From contig NC_077222.1 in the NCBI RefSeq assembly GCF_024763615.1, positions 16,368,001 through 16,432,000 of the forward strand: a DNA stretch of 64,000 nucleotides, given 5' to 3'. Under the pieces are notes generated by a model. It did not search any database and had not been told where the DNA came from. It was given only the letters and a program-made list of their open reading frames with translations. Below, piece by piece: positions 44,851 to 56,347 of the stretch. Each line of letters begins with the position of its first letter. Position 1 is the stretch's first letter. This stretch comes from Phlebotomus papatasi (Eukaryota > Arthropoda > Insecta > Diptera > Psychodidae). The translations under genes and the position numbers were made by a program.

Positions 44851-46525
44851 TAGGTTTCTTCGGAATTCCGTACAAGCAGTTCTTCGTCATAATTTATGCA
44901 CTTTAAAAGTTCAACTTTCAAAAGTCAAATACTGATACAGGATATACATTTCTTGAAATATTTCATTAACAAAGTGAAATTGAAAATCCCTCCCGATACA
45001 AAAGGTATTGAAGAGAAAAAGAAAACTTCTTCCTTCCTCTTTATATCATTGAAAGGGAAAAGCTTGTTGTATAAATTTTTCCTATATTTATTTCTCGTTG
45101 AAACAAATCCTGTCTGACTTTTATAGGTTCAATGGCTGTTGAAGCTTTTGAGTGCTTTTCGATTACACGACGAAGTGTGGGTGTTCATTGAAAATTCATG
45201 CTTTGGATGCCTCCCGGAAAAAGGTGGGAAAAAAATACCGGTGGAAGGCAAAAAGCTTAATTGAATTGGAAACCTCGTTATATTTATTTCCAAGAGACGA
45301 ATTGGGTTTGGTTTGAGAATAAAAACCATCACTCAGTTATCAATGTTTGTGTGTTTTTTAATAATTCCCTCGTCGCAGTGTTGTATTTTCGTAAATTAAT
45401 TTGGATGGAATTTTCATGGCAGAAGAGACTTGATTGCGAATACAAAGAAGAGGTAGAGCACAAATTGAATGAGGCTTTTGTTATTAAAGTTTTTTTTAAA
45501 CAGAGCTTTTTTTTTGTTTTTTTGTTACTTTTGCAATTTGAGAACAAAATATAGATTTATGTTATTTTATAAATTACAAGGGTTGAAAAGTTTCAGTGAT
45601 TTTTCACAATTTTCCAACACTTACAACTCTTTCGAAGATTGAAAAGTTATTCTGTCCTCAAAAGGTGAATTGGAGAGGATTTAGTGTCCACCTTTTCAGA
45701 AGAAATATACACTTTCTATTTTTTTGAGAGTTTTTCTATGGGGGGCGGGGAAAAGTTTCATTCCAGAGCTTTCCTTTTGCAAAACTCTTCCACTTTCAAC
45801 AATAACTTTTATTTGGGCGATCAATTGAATTTTAGTGAAGGAGATTTTTCCTTCCAATCTTTCTCATTCTCAAATCTCATGACAATTTTGCTTTTTGTAG
45901 TCGTTCCACATGCCTAAGCTCTCTTTCGTGCGATTTTTCTCAACTTCTTGGGCCTTTTTCTGGAGAAAATTGGAAGCTTATCATGCAGAAAAGCTGTAAA
46001 ATATGCAAAAGATGCTGATTGATTTTAAATAATTTAGCAAGAAGTCACATTTGGATGCCAAAAAAGAAAATCCTCCCATTCAAAAGGGGATTCTTTTTTT
46101 GGGAAAATCCGGGTGTAGAGTGGCTAGAAAAAATGTGTGGGAGTGCGTTAAGATGGAATGGGAAAATTGAATCCCATCGCGTGTGAATACCACTTAATGA
46201 AATGTCCCAAATGGGCTTCTGATTGGCAGGTATTCAATGAAAATGTTTCTCATACTTTGCTCTTCTTTCTCAACTTTTTCATATGCACTGAAAAATGGAA
46301 AAACAGGAAGAAATATCTCTTCCAAAGTAAGGAAGAGGTTATGTGTATCAGTAAATTATTGAAACGAAAAATAAATTGATATCAGAAATATTGTGGTTAG
46401 CACTTCATTATTTTAATCAAACTTGACTTCTGCGAATCTCTCTACAGTACTTAGTTCAAGTGATTTTGGACAAACAAATGATGACGAGACTTATTGAATT
46501 ATTAGTCTGTGAACTCTGCCGCTAG
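44851..46525. other. long non-repetitive block without recognised gene
   Basis: No MITE ends in this stretch. Frames of 67-97 codons occur on both strands without family signatures. T-rich runs at 45490-45540. Probably single-copy non-coding DNA. Confidence 0.4.
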
Positions 46526-46527
46526 TA

Positions 46528-46693
46528 GGGGAAGTGCACAATGCGACTCATCAAACCCATATTTTAAGAACTATGGGAAAGAACCTATGTTTTTATAATA
46601 TTATATTACTGCGGAGTTATATTTATTCAGAAACGTGGGAAAAATTTAGTCATTATGAATCTAGGGATCGTATGAAGCATGGGTATATTCCCT
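46528..46693. mobile_element. family A MITE, decayed
   Basis: GGGGAAGTGCACAATGC at the left and GAAGCATGGGTATATTCCC at the right with TA flanks. The right interior (CATTATGAATCTAGGGA.CG) still matches family A. Internal deletions have shortened it. Confidence 0.55.
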
Positions 46694-46718
46694 TATATTT
46701 TTGAGGAGATGATTAGGT

Positions 46719-47035
46719 CTAGTGTGATGTGTCCCTGTGATTAAGTCTAGATAGAAATTTAATTATTTCAGCTTCATGAGCCTTCCGCCACCCATCTGTG
46801 TGATTCAAAAATTGTCGAGTCTTATCTTCTCTCAATAACTGATCCTCTCCAGAAGCGTTGACGTTCGTCTTCGAGCCCTTGGACGCACTTACGCAGGGGC
46901 TCACGCTCATAAGAATGCTCACATTCGCGTTCGATCTCGAGCTCACATCTCACGTTCGCGTTTCCGTTCATACTCTATCTTACGCTTACGCTCGCGCTTG
47001 CGTTCACGCTCGCATGCTAGCTCACTTTACACGAT
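46719..47035 (-). repeat. hexamer-like repeat reading as Glu/Arg-rich code
   Basis: 46905-47030 repeats degenerate CGCTCA/CGTTCG/CGCTTA hexamers. On the minus strand one frame reads ERERKRERKRKIEY and then meets a stop. A second frame continues with alternating Glu/Arg (LEIERECE, then LEDERQRFWRG), and a third reads on to HEAEIIKFLSRL and a stop at 46719. This is either a simple repeat with chance coding appearance or the remains of an Arg/Glu-rich protein gene broken by frameshifts. I cannot name a parent gene. Confidence 0.4.
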
Positions 47036-47276
47036 TGTCCTAGTTTCCTCCCATACGATTCCAACTACGTCAATTACACACTCCGCCATTGTGTTAACCC
47101 TCGTTTGGGGGACATTAGCGACCCTTTCTTTCTTCTCATTCATGTTACTCACGCTTCCTTATTTCAAAATCAGTGAAATGACTTGAATAATATGAAATGT
47201 GGGGCAAAATGTAACAAAATTGACATGTTTTATATTTTCATGAACTACCAGAAGATCCAGAAAGTTTTTAATCAAA

Positions 47277-47400
47277 CAAGCTGAAGTCAAAATGAAGTCT
47301 AATTTTTTGTTCTTCAATTTGACTTTATTTATTTGGGCAAAATAAAGTCAAAATGAAGAACAAAAAATTAGACTGAACTTTCCATTTTGACTTCAGCTTG
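47277..47400. repeat. 124-bp hairpin
   Basis: CAAGCTGAAGTCAAAATG and CATTTTGACTTCAGCTTG are exact inverses at the outer ends. TCTAATTTTTTGTTCTTCA and TGAAGAACAAAAAATTAGA pair further in, and the loop is about 15 bases. Probably a small palindromic MITE. Confidence 0.7.
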
Positions 47401-47855
47401 TATACGTATACGGTCGAAATATAGCATTTGATTTTTAATTAAAACAACCTTATAGGAAATTTTCCATTCTGTAATGTAAGACGTGTGTCAGTTCCGCGGC
47501 TAAAGGCCCTATTATTTTGAATCCCTAAAGACTGATTGGGTACACAAGGTGCCTTGTCCCTAGGGTTAACCCTCTGAGTGGGAGGTGAAGGGTGTGCATT
47601 TTTAACGCCCTACAGTGAGCTTGCCTACCAATGGGCATAACACTATGGGCGAGGAGCACTCATGCCTTTCTTTGGCATAACGCTCTCGTATACAATCAGT
47701 TGTTCTTCAGCTGTGAGTACAAACGCACCATTAACAAGAGAATCCTTGTTGGGCCACCACAATCAGTCGCGCTACTTTGCCCGATTTCCAAGACCTCGGT
47801 TATTTTAATCTCACAATAACGTTTCTGAAGATAATTTTCTTCAAATTCGAAAGGA
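47401..47855. other. more G+C-rich segment of unknown identity
   Basis: From about 47480 to 47800 the composition is more balanced (for example CCCTAGGGTTAACCCTCTGA, GGGCGAGGAGCACTC). A 62-codon plus frame matches nothing known. It could be a fragment of a retrotransposon or LTR or part of an exon; neither can be supported. Confidence 0.3.
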
Positions 47856-47857
47856 TA

Positions 47858-47954
47858 GGGGGAAGTAGGACACCTCTGAGTTAGGGTACTACTGAAATAC
47901 GGATTCTTCTCCTACTTTTAAATGGAACAAGACCAAAGGTGCCTCAATTCTCCC
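47858..47954. mobile_element. short family N MITE
   Basis: GGGGGAAGTAGGACACCTC at the left, AAGGTGCCTCAATTCTCCC at the right. It keeps the TTTTAAATGGAAC word of the family in a body of about 97 bp. TA on the left, TG (mutated TA) on the right. Confidence 0.55.
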
Positions 47955-48279
47955 TGTGTGCTTTTCGAACCGTGTTCTGAAAGTTGATTTTATATAGATT
48001 TTTAAGAATTATGAAATTTTTATATTTTTTACTACGTGCTATGGCAATTGAAAGACAATTTCAATTTGTTGCCGATTTTTATTCTTTATCTTAATACGAA
48101 GTAAGCTCAAAATTCTTCGCAGGTTTAGAAAGACAGAAAAGGCGGCTTGAACTTCATTTTTTTACATCTGTGCCTGTTTTACCCCTAGCGGTAATTTTTG
48201 ATAAAAGAATTTCTAGAGGATAATTTTTTCGGAAAATCCATAAAATTATTAGCAGCAAATCTGGAAGTAGTCAGTAAGG

Positions 48280-48930
48280 TATACCTGGTATGGTATTTCA
48301 GGTATTCACTAGAATCTCAATATCCCGGTATCCCGAAGACACGAAATCTTGAAAAACCGCATATACAGGAGTTTCGAAATTCGGGGGTACTCCGAATATG
48401 AGCCTCTAAATTCTGGTAACCTGAATGCCTAGAGATTCTGATACACCAGTACTCGTAATATCCAGTGGTTTCGAAATCCCGAGGTTCTAAATATCCCAGG
48501 CTCTTGAAATCTACAAAACCTCAAATAAAAGGAGGTTCAGAAATCTCAAAAAGCCGAATATTCAGGAATTTTGTAATCCAGAAACTCCGAATAAATATGG
48601 GTGTTTTATATCCAGGGATTCCGAAATTCCAAGACCTTAAGTATCCTAGGTTCTCGAGATTCCGGAACCTCAAATTAACAGGGGTCCATAAATTACAGGA
48701 TTGCGAATAGCTAGTAATCTCGAAATCCCAGGACTCTAAATATTCCAGGTTTCCAAAATTTCGGGAACCCAATAACCTAAAGTCCTGGAATCTCTGAACC
48801 CTACAAATAATTAGGGGTTCAAATAGCACGAAACTCTTGAATATCCAGGGGTCCCGAATTTTCGATATCTGAATATCTCGGAATTCCGGAAGCCCGGGAC
48901 ACTAAATTCGACAAGATCCCGAGATCTCGG
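48280..48930. repeat. degenerate minisatellite
   Basis: Words such as GAAATCCCGAGG, AAATATCCCAGG, TTCCGAAATT and CAAATA recur with irregular spacing of roughly 25-35 bp for about 650 bp. Frames on either strand (81 and 102 codons) simply translate the repeat. Confidence 0.6.
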
Positions 48931-50739
48931 AATTGTAGTATATTTCACTATTTTATTTGAGGAATTGATTTCAATCCTAAAATTGGTCGAATTCGCGAGA
49001 TTTTGAGATCTTGTGATTCTATATTCGAAACTTTTCTATTGACTAATGCAGAAATTTTAGAAAGAAAGTTCAATATGCTTTTTTTGTTCTCCTTGTTGAT
49101 TATTCTAATCCTTGAAGGTTTTGGAAGTTCGAAAAATTGTATATCGATGATAAAAATTTGAAACCTTGTTCTCATTTGTATTTCAAGATATCGAATTTTT
49201 TAATTTTCGTCTTGTCACATTTTGCCCCGAGCTCCCGTATATGTAACAATTTTGCAAAAAATAAATGTAAATTTATTATAGATCAGTGAAAAATCTTGCG
49301 TAATATGTATTGCAACATTATCGAATATCGAAAATGATCAACTCGATGTAATAGGGGTCTTAAAATTTACCGTCTTTTATTTCCAGTTCTTAATGATATT
49401 TTTACCATTTTAGTCATGTTATCAAATGAAAATGAGATATTTAAAAAAATATTTTGATTAGGTTACTCAAGTGAATTTAATCAGGTTTTTAAGATGATAA
49501 TTTTTTTCTTAGTTATTTTCGTAATTATGCTTACTTTTTTTTTCAAACAAATATTTTTTTATGGTGTCTGTATCTTTCTTAAAATGAAGAAGTTAAAGGA
49601 AATACTTTGACAAAGTCTGAGACCGATAAGAGAACATGAAATTCCATGGAGACCACAATAAATAACCTAATATCAATATACATTAATTCACTTAACAGTC
49701 ATTTAGGTAAATTTCTTCTCCTGCCCAAACAATTTACCAAATAATGGTCTTTGCATTGCATAGACACCATAAGTTACCCCAGTCTTTGATTTATCGCTCA
49801 GGTGTGCAACTATAATGTTGCAATTTATCGTTGTCTCGTACCAAGAGAATCACTATATCAGTAATTAATAGCCTTAACAGGTTGATGCTAAATTTAATCA
49901 ATATTTTGAAGTGTTAGGAAGGTGTTCAAATAACTTGGGCATATTCAGACATCGATTTATAAGTGCAACAATTATTGGTCTTATTTATGGAATTTCTTGT
50001 ATTTGTGTGTTTAATAGGGCTATATATAACACACAAAATTGCATATTCTGTTTTGGTATGCCACACTGTGCACTTTAATTTGTGAAACTGGGCGTACAAT
50101 ATGGGCAAAGTAGGGGTTGTTATCAGTGTTGAACAATATTTAAATGACTCCAGCAATTGACTAAGTGCACGGTCAGTTACATAATGCGCCAATTAGGGCG
50201 ACATGCTCAACATGACCATCAATTTTCCACCCACTTTCCCCAGAAACTTTGAGTGACCCCTTTTGTTCTGAATCTCCAGAACATTTTAGAACATCTCAAT
50301 AAAATTCTTCTGCAGTTGGTGCCAACAAATTCTCCATTGAAATGAAAAAAAAATCCTAGGAAGAGCAAAATTTCCTATGGAGAGGAAATTACCAACAAAA
50401 TTGAAAGCAAATTTAGTTTAAGCAATAAAATTGAGATATTGAATTCACAACTAACTCCAATCTCATTTCAATCGTTTCTGATTTTCCTTTAAACTTTTGG
50501 GATCCTCATGGGGTAGATTTTGGGAGGATGCCTAAATGGCCAATTGACAGGGATGTGCCTCTTCTACCAAAGTGGGGAATATTCCCGCCTAAAGCCATCG
50601 ACTTCCGTGCAATATTGATTTCTTGTCATCGTTGAAACTTTCGAGTTTTAGAAGCATTTTAGGCTTCTCTATTTCCTGAAAGTTTTGTTTTTCATAAAGT
50701 AATTTTCCGTGTTTGTTTTCCCGCAATGTAGATTTAATA
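48931..50739. other. A+T-rich to balanced non-coding stretch
   Basis: No MITE ends and no recognisable gene. The 88-codon minus frame at 49926-50192 shows no family signature. 50200-50650 is less A/T-rich and looks single-copy. Confidence 0.4.
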
Positions 50740-50741
50740 TA

Positions 50742-50970
50742 GAGTGAAAGGAACATCCATTGACACTTTAAGAACTCGTGTCAGGACCTATTGACACCCT
50801 ACTTTGTACCATTTGGAATACGAAATTTGAACACTTATCCTTATCGAATAACGTAAATTAATGACAAAACGCAATATTACTTACATTTTATAAGATACAT
50901 TAAATAAATTTTAACATTTTGACAAAAGTGTCAATAGGGGTTCCCTGTCGAAGAGTTGTTTATTCGACTC
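50742..50970. mobile_element. TA-flanked MITE, family H
   Basis: GAGTGAAAGGAACATCC to TTATTCGACTC with TA on both sides, with the inner pair CATTGACACTTTAAG / GACAAAAGTGTCAATAG. Closely matches 9489-9705. Confidence 0.75.
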
Positions 50971-50972
50971 TA

Positions 50973-51993
50973 GTCATTGACTTCTATATCCTTATCAAAT
51001 GGAATTGATTCAAAAAGAAAATCATTCCATTTTGAAAATTTCAATGATTTCACCATTTTTTCCTGAAAGTTTCACCTCTTAATATTACTATCAAGTGGAA
51101 TATTGCATTCTCTAGGGTATGTTGTGGGATTTTGTACTGCAATTTCACGATATAAGTTGTACTTTGTCGTTCAGTGACATTCCTTCATCATATCAAAATC
51201 CAAAAACACTCCCATCAAGTTCATTATCACCCCCCAAAACCCCTAAAACGATCGATAGCTGTGGGGGATTCGCGGGTGGTGACATGCATGCATACAGTTT
51301 TGCTAGAATGACTGACTCTGACACGTTGACTCGAAGTGCATCCCTCAACTTTAATGATTTACAAAGCACTGGGAAAATTGAAAACTTTCAGCTCTAATTA
51401 ATTTTCGGCAATTTCCACCCCTCCCTAATTTAATAACTTTGTACGATATATTGCGCAAACTGCTACAATTATTATGCTTATCTGAGTAGCTTCCTGACTG
51501 GTTCAGGTGCGACTTGTCAAAGTCGAAAGCAACTACAGAAATTCCACAAATTTGAGCCTACGAGCAGCCAAGAATTAAACTTGGTCAGCAAGAAACCTAA
51601 TTTGATCAGTACTCAAGTTGGAACTTTTAAGCTACTGATATTTTTATGCAAGTGTCCAAAAAGGGAAAATTAAGTGGCTTTTTTGTTTGGAAGAATTTTA
51701 GATAATACTTTTTTTAAAATTAGATCTTTACTTGTAAAATAGCTTTTCTGCGGATCAAAATTCAATTTTTTACTGACCCAATTTAATTTTTACTTGTCAA
51801 TTTTAATTTTGGATCAATTTTGTTTTTCACTGCCTGAATTTATTTTCTTATGGCCCTAGCACATCTTTTTGTTCAGGAAAATTTCAAGTAATCGAAATTA
51901 ACATCCCTTTCTTTCTTAAAAGCTTTCCTTATGCCTCTCCCACTCCTCCACTGAGTCTAAAATCCTCTTCTTCTTTTGAACGTCATAATAAAT
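50973..51993. other. block with one exon-like frame
   Basis: A plus-strand frame at 51119-51397 (92 codons) has a mixed, non-A/T-driven composition (SSLSPPKTPKT; SCGGFAGGDMHA) and ends at a TAA. A polypyrimidine-like TATTGCATTCTCTAG at 51103-51117 could be a splice acceptor just before it. I recognise no family. It is the most exon-like open frame in the window, but it may be chance. Confidence 0.25.
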
Positions 51994-52340
51994 TATGGTC
52001 CCGGTCAAAATCCCGAAAGCCAAAATCCCGAACACCAGAATTCCGAAAGCCAAAATCCGGAACTCTAAAATCTCGAAAGCCAAAATCCCGCACGAGCCAA
52101 CCGAAAGCCAAAATCCCGAATTCTAAAAAGTGTCATAGCTACTCCCTCGATTGCACCCGCGCTTGCTGGAGGTAAAGGAAAATTTTCTGTGTCTTGGGAA
52201 ATTTTTCCACACATTATCCTCCATATAATTTCATCCCTTTCAGGATTATGAAAATTCAGGATTTTGGCTTTCGGGATTTTGGCCCTTTCGGAATTTTGGC
52301 TTTCGGAATTTTAGCGTTCGGGATTTTGGCTGCCTTCGAC
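51994..52340. repeat. foldback-like inverted minisatellite
   Basis: The left arm (about 51995-52125) repeats AAAATCCCGAAAGCC-type units, and the right arm (about 52250-52335) repeats the exact inverse, GGCTTTCGGGATTTT. Between them lie about 120 bp of unrelated sequence. Inverted arms made of short tandem repeats are the hallmark of Foldback (FB)-type elements. No coding sequence. Confidence 0.6.
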
Positions 52341-52379
52341 AAATTCAATTTTTTTCATTATAATTTTGAGACCAAAAGA

Positions 52380-52990
52380 GTGGGATAGACTTATACAAAT
52401 CTTTTAAAAAAGGGACGCGAATTTCGATTTTATGAAATTTTACTGATCTAAAAGTTGTGCGAGAGGTATTATGGCTCAAATACACATTTTAAATTAGGAA
52501 TATTTCATGAACACGAAATTTGCATCTCCTTTTCAAACCTATTGCGTATGTTTATCTCACTATTTCGCACTTTTCTTCTTCTTCTTACACAAAAATTCAA
52601 TTTAAATCAATCGATTTTAGAGTGCGAAAGAATGAGGCAGATATCAAAACGTTTGTGAAATTTGATTTCACGAAATTTGCCTGATATAAAAGGTGCGCTG
52701 GAGCCACTATGCTTCCGCCAAGTCTTTTAGATCAATCAGAATCAAATTTCAAATGAAATCAAAATTCCTATCTTTTCGTTTCTCAAACGTTTTGAATATG
52801 TCTTTCCCATTATTTCGCACCTCAATTTAGATTGAGCTCAATTGAATTTTGTGTGATGTTTGAAAGAAGAAGAGTGCGAGGGAATAGGATAGACATATGC
52901 AAAAGTATTGAGAAAGAAAAGGACGTGGATATTGATTTTGTGAAATTCTCCAGATCTAAAACGTTTGCTGAAGTCAACCAAATTTAATTT
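52380..52990. mobile_element. two tandem palindromic MITE-like units
   Basis: The junction theme GAAATTTKMCTGATMTAAAAG occurs in direct orientation near 52435, 52675 and 52940. Between these lie inverted arms such as CCTATCTTTTCGTTTCTCAA against TTGAGAAAGAAAAGG, and ATTATTTCGCAC against GTGCGAGGGAAT. It reads as two head-to-tail palindromic units of about 250 bp. Confidence 0.45.
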
Positions 52991-53261
52991 TTTATTATTC
53001 ATATGTTTTTTTACCTAACTCAAAAAACGAAAAGAATATTTCAATAATCAGTATAAAAAAGAAAGCAAAATATGCCTAAATTTACGATATTTTAGTATTT
53101 TTACCTTTCTCGTAACTTTAGCATGACAATGGATAATAATAATGCAAATCCAAAGTATAGTACAAAACTAATCGTCCGACTAGAAGAGAATGTGGCCTGC
53201 TTTTGAATATGCGAGCATTGGGATATTTCAATTTTTCTCTTATTTCCCAAAGCAAAAAATC
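52991..53261. other. no recognised feature
   Basis: A/T-rich; a minus-strand frame at 53101-53376 runs into the neighbouring MITE and is not a gene. Confidence 0.35.
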
Positions 53262-53263
53262 TA

Positions 53264-53471
53264 GGAAAAGGTGCTCCTTCTTCGTACGACCCCAAGCTTC
53301 GTAATGAATAATTTTTTTCTAAGTATTTAATAAATGTGACTGTGCAATATTTTAAAACTGGGAACTTTCCCATCATAGTTTCTAAATTATAGGTGCGATG
53401 AGCCTCTTTATTCAGAATTAGTCATTACGAATCTTGGGATTGGTGTCGTACGAAGCATGGACACTTTACCC
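53264..53471. mobile_element. family A MITE, diverged
   Basis: Between TA flanks. The interior words TACGACCCCAAGCTTCGTAA and TTACGAATCTTGGGAT, and the right end GAAGCATGGACACTTTACCC, match family A. The left end (GGAAAAGGTGCTCC) has drifted. Confidence 0.55.
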
Positions 53472-53473
53472 TA

Positions 53474-54713
53474 TAAACCCTAAATAATACTTTTAACTCT
53501 TTTGTATAAGCTTTGTTAATAAAATTAATTTTTATTTGGAAAATAAGAGAAAATTGAAATATTTAAAATCTGGAACAATTAAAGCCAGGCTAGTTTCCCC
53601 TAATACGATTTGAATGAGGATTAAATATTTATAAATAACAATAAATGACGACTATCAGTCAATGAATCTTTTTATTTATGGAATTTTTGGTATTAGCAAC
53701 AGATTTTGATAATGAAATGATCAAAAACAATCGTGTGACACCATATGAAGTTGGTTTAAACCCAATTCGTAATTTCTGATGCGGTATTCCAATTTTTTCT
53801 TGTTTTACAATACCCTCTATTGATTGTTCCACTATTCATTATACCAAACGTTTTAATTTTATTGTAAACAAGTATGAAATATTTGAGAGTTTAATCTCTC
53901 GCTTATTGATCCTATAAGCTTTCAATTTATTGATGAATTTTGAAACACTATTGGAGGCACTCAATTGAAATCACGTTTATATGACGTTGTATTCTATGAA
54001 TATTTTATGTTTCGCAGAGATCAACTATCGCACAAAATGCTCTAAATCAAATCAATTATTTATTTGTCAATACTGTGAATATTTCAACAATATGAATTGA
54101 TTACAATATAATTAAATTTGGCAAAATATTTGAATTAATGGATACGATTACATGCATAGTTTAAAATAAACTAATTACCTGTCCTAAATTATATTTGCTA
54201 ATCTCTTCTGTATAAATATTAATTTAAATTAAATTAAAGGTCAATTTTATTGATTAAATTTGAAAGTAAAAATGTCCCGTAGATAAATTTGGGACACACT
54301 AAGCCTTTGTAAGTTCCATTCATTGATAATTTAGGCCACACCCCTTTAGGATTTATAGAAAATTAAAGTTCCCAACAAACACATAATCTTTAAACTCAGC
54401 GTGCTAATAGTTATGAAATTTAAAATTTTTAATTGGTATTTGGGAGTTAATACAAAATCTTCAGATAGACTTTATAAATAGCATTTTCATATGAAATTTA
54501 ACGTGCAGGCTCCGCCCCTAAACAAATGTATCACACTCATTACATAATAACGGTTCCACTCCATACTATTCTGTCACGCGGACATGGATGACCTTTAAGT
54601 TTTCACAAGAAGTAGGACTCGATTACAGGAACAACTTTTCTTTCCGAGTAATAGAATTCTAAGTCGACTAAGAACAATATGGATTTATAATTAATCGTGT
54701 CGAGGTCTAAAAT
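53474..54713. other. A+T-rich stretch, nothing recognised
   Basis: No gene, RNA or complete element. A lone CTAGTTTCCCCTAA at about 53590 resembles one MITE end. Confidence 0.4.
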
Positions 54714-54715
54714 TA

Positions 54716-55163
54716 GGGGAAACTGGGGCACCATTAAACACGGGATAGCATCAAACACTGCGATTTTTTAGTCAGATATTCAACTTCTAAGGACAAGACC
54801 TATAGGAATTTATAGGCACTATAGGCATTCTTGTCTACTGAAGAAATGGTTGATATAGTCCAAGTAGTTAAGAAATAAATTACTGTTTGGTACTACCGCG
54901 TAAGGTAAAGTACCCTTTATTCGACCGGTTCCTCTATTCGACCGGTAGATTTATTTATTCAATTTAATTATTTTTGCTATAATATTTTGTGTATGATCTA
55001 ACATTAATAGGTCAATTATTCTTTAAATAATACGAATCAGTGACAAATTCATAAAAATTGATGAAATTCACCATCGAATATTCAAAAATTGACCCACCGG
55101 TCGAATACAGGAACCCGGTCGAGTAAGGGTACTTTACCTTATTTGGTGGTGCCCCAGTTTCCC
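54716..55163. mobile_element. family B MITE interrupted by family C
   Basis: GGGGAAACTGGGGCACCA at the left and TGGTGCCCCAGTTTCCC at the right are family B ends; the right flank has decayed from CTA to TCA. The central 237 bp (54903-55139) are a complete family C element. Without it the remaining sequence aligns with 28970-29181. Confidence 0.85.
54903..55139. mobile_element. family C MITE nested in family B
   Basis: AGGTAAAGTACCCTTTATTC / GAGTAAGGGTACTTTACCT with TA on both sides, then CGACCGGTTCC / GGAACCCGGTCG. The insertion is younger than the surrounding family B copy. Confidence 0.85.
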
Positions 55164-56347
55164 TCAAGTTTATGCCCAAAGGCTAGCCACATCAATGGCA
55201 AGCGGACTTGCCGACATTATTTGCGTGTTCTTTCGACACTTAATTTAATCCTCGTGATAGAAGGATTAATCAGTCCCCGGGAACTATCCAGGAGCACCGT
55301 TTTAATTCAAAATTAAAGAAATATTAAAATTTATCAAATATTACGGGATAATTTGGAAAGTTAACTGTTTTAAGTAGAAACATTGGAAGAAAGTTAAAGT
55401 AATCTTTAGAAGAAGTTTCATAAAAGATTCTTAATTAATTTTTGTAAAGGGCGTGGCTTATTTTTCATTAGAAAAATCTTGTGTTTTACAACAATTTTAA
55501 ATGGTTGGGGTAATCTTCTTTAAGAGGATTATAATATCCAAATTCCAAATTGAACATTTTTCATCTCAAATCGAGATTTCTATGCCTCTTGAGGAGGCTG
55601 AACTTAAAATCATTTATAAAATTAACTTAGATTATATTTGATTATGTTGAGAGAGAGTATGGTGTATTTTATAGGATGAAGACATCTAGAATCTATTTGA
55701 AATAAAAAAAAAACTCTAAATAACTTTAAGAAAAGTTATAGAAGCCTTAACGTGAGAAATGGCATTCGAAATAGGAAGATTAAACTTCATCTGGTTGCTT
55801 TATGATTGATTTATTCTTTCAAGACAGGAAAACACGGTTTTTTTTCTCCATTTTTTAGTAAAATGTTTTTGGCAAAAGTACCGGTTTGTAACCTATTGGA
55901 ATCGGTCCAGGCTTTTCAGGAATTCTAGGACCTTTTCAACTACCCCAAATATGACCCCATTCGGTTGAGAAACATGTTGTATAACGCTTATTTAATATTT
56001 GACCTTGAAAAACTGTTAATAGGAATGATTCAATGGTATTTTCATGTAAGGAAGAAATGTACGCGTCTGGGTAACCTGTAAGACATATCCAAAAATGAAA
56101 AAAAATCGCACGACGCGTTTTCGAGCAATCTTAAAAAACATGGTTTTGGTTGAGAAGGGTAAGGGTAAATTGAGCGGCATGTTATTGGTCCCAAGGTTGA
56201 ATCATGAGAGGGTCCCCCGAAGATTCCAAGCCTCTATCTCTAACCGGATACCGGATACTTGTCGAGGTGGTAATATTCTTACAGACAGACAGCTAACCAG
56301 AGTGACGTTAAACAACTCGAAACTTAAATTTTCAAAATATTTTACCA
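55164..56347. other. A+T-rich, ending in unknown repeat-like sequence
   Basis: No gene recognised. 56050-56300 is less A/T-rich, with CACGACGCGTTTTCGAGCAA and an ACAGACAGACAG run of the sort common in insect repeats. Its 86-codon frame is not supported as a gene. Confidence 0.35.

Noticed and set aside
46719..47035. Naming a splicing-factor pseudogene
   Set aside because: The Glu/Arg alternation is low-complexity and could arise from hexamer repeats. No non-repetitive motif allows a named parent.
48465..48829. 81- and 102-codon frames with repeated short motifs
   Set aside because: Both translate a degenerate minisatellite, on opposite strands.
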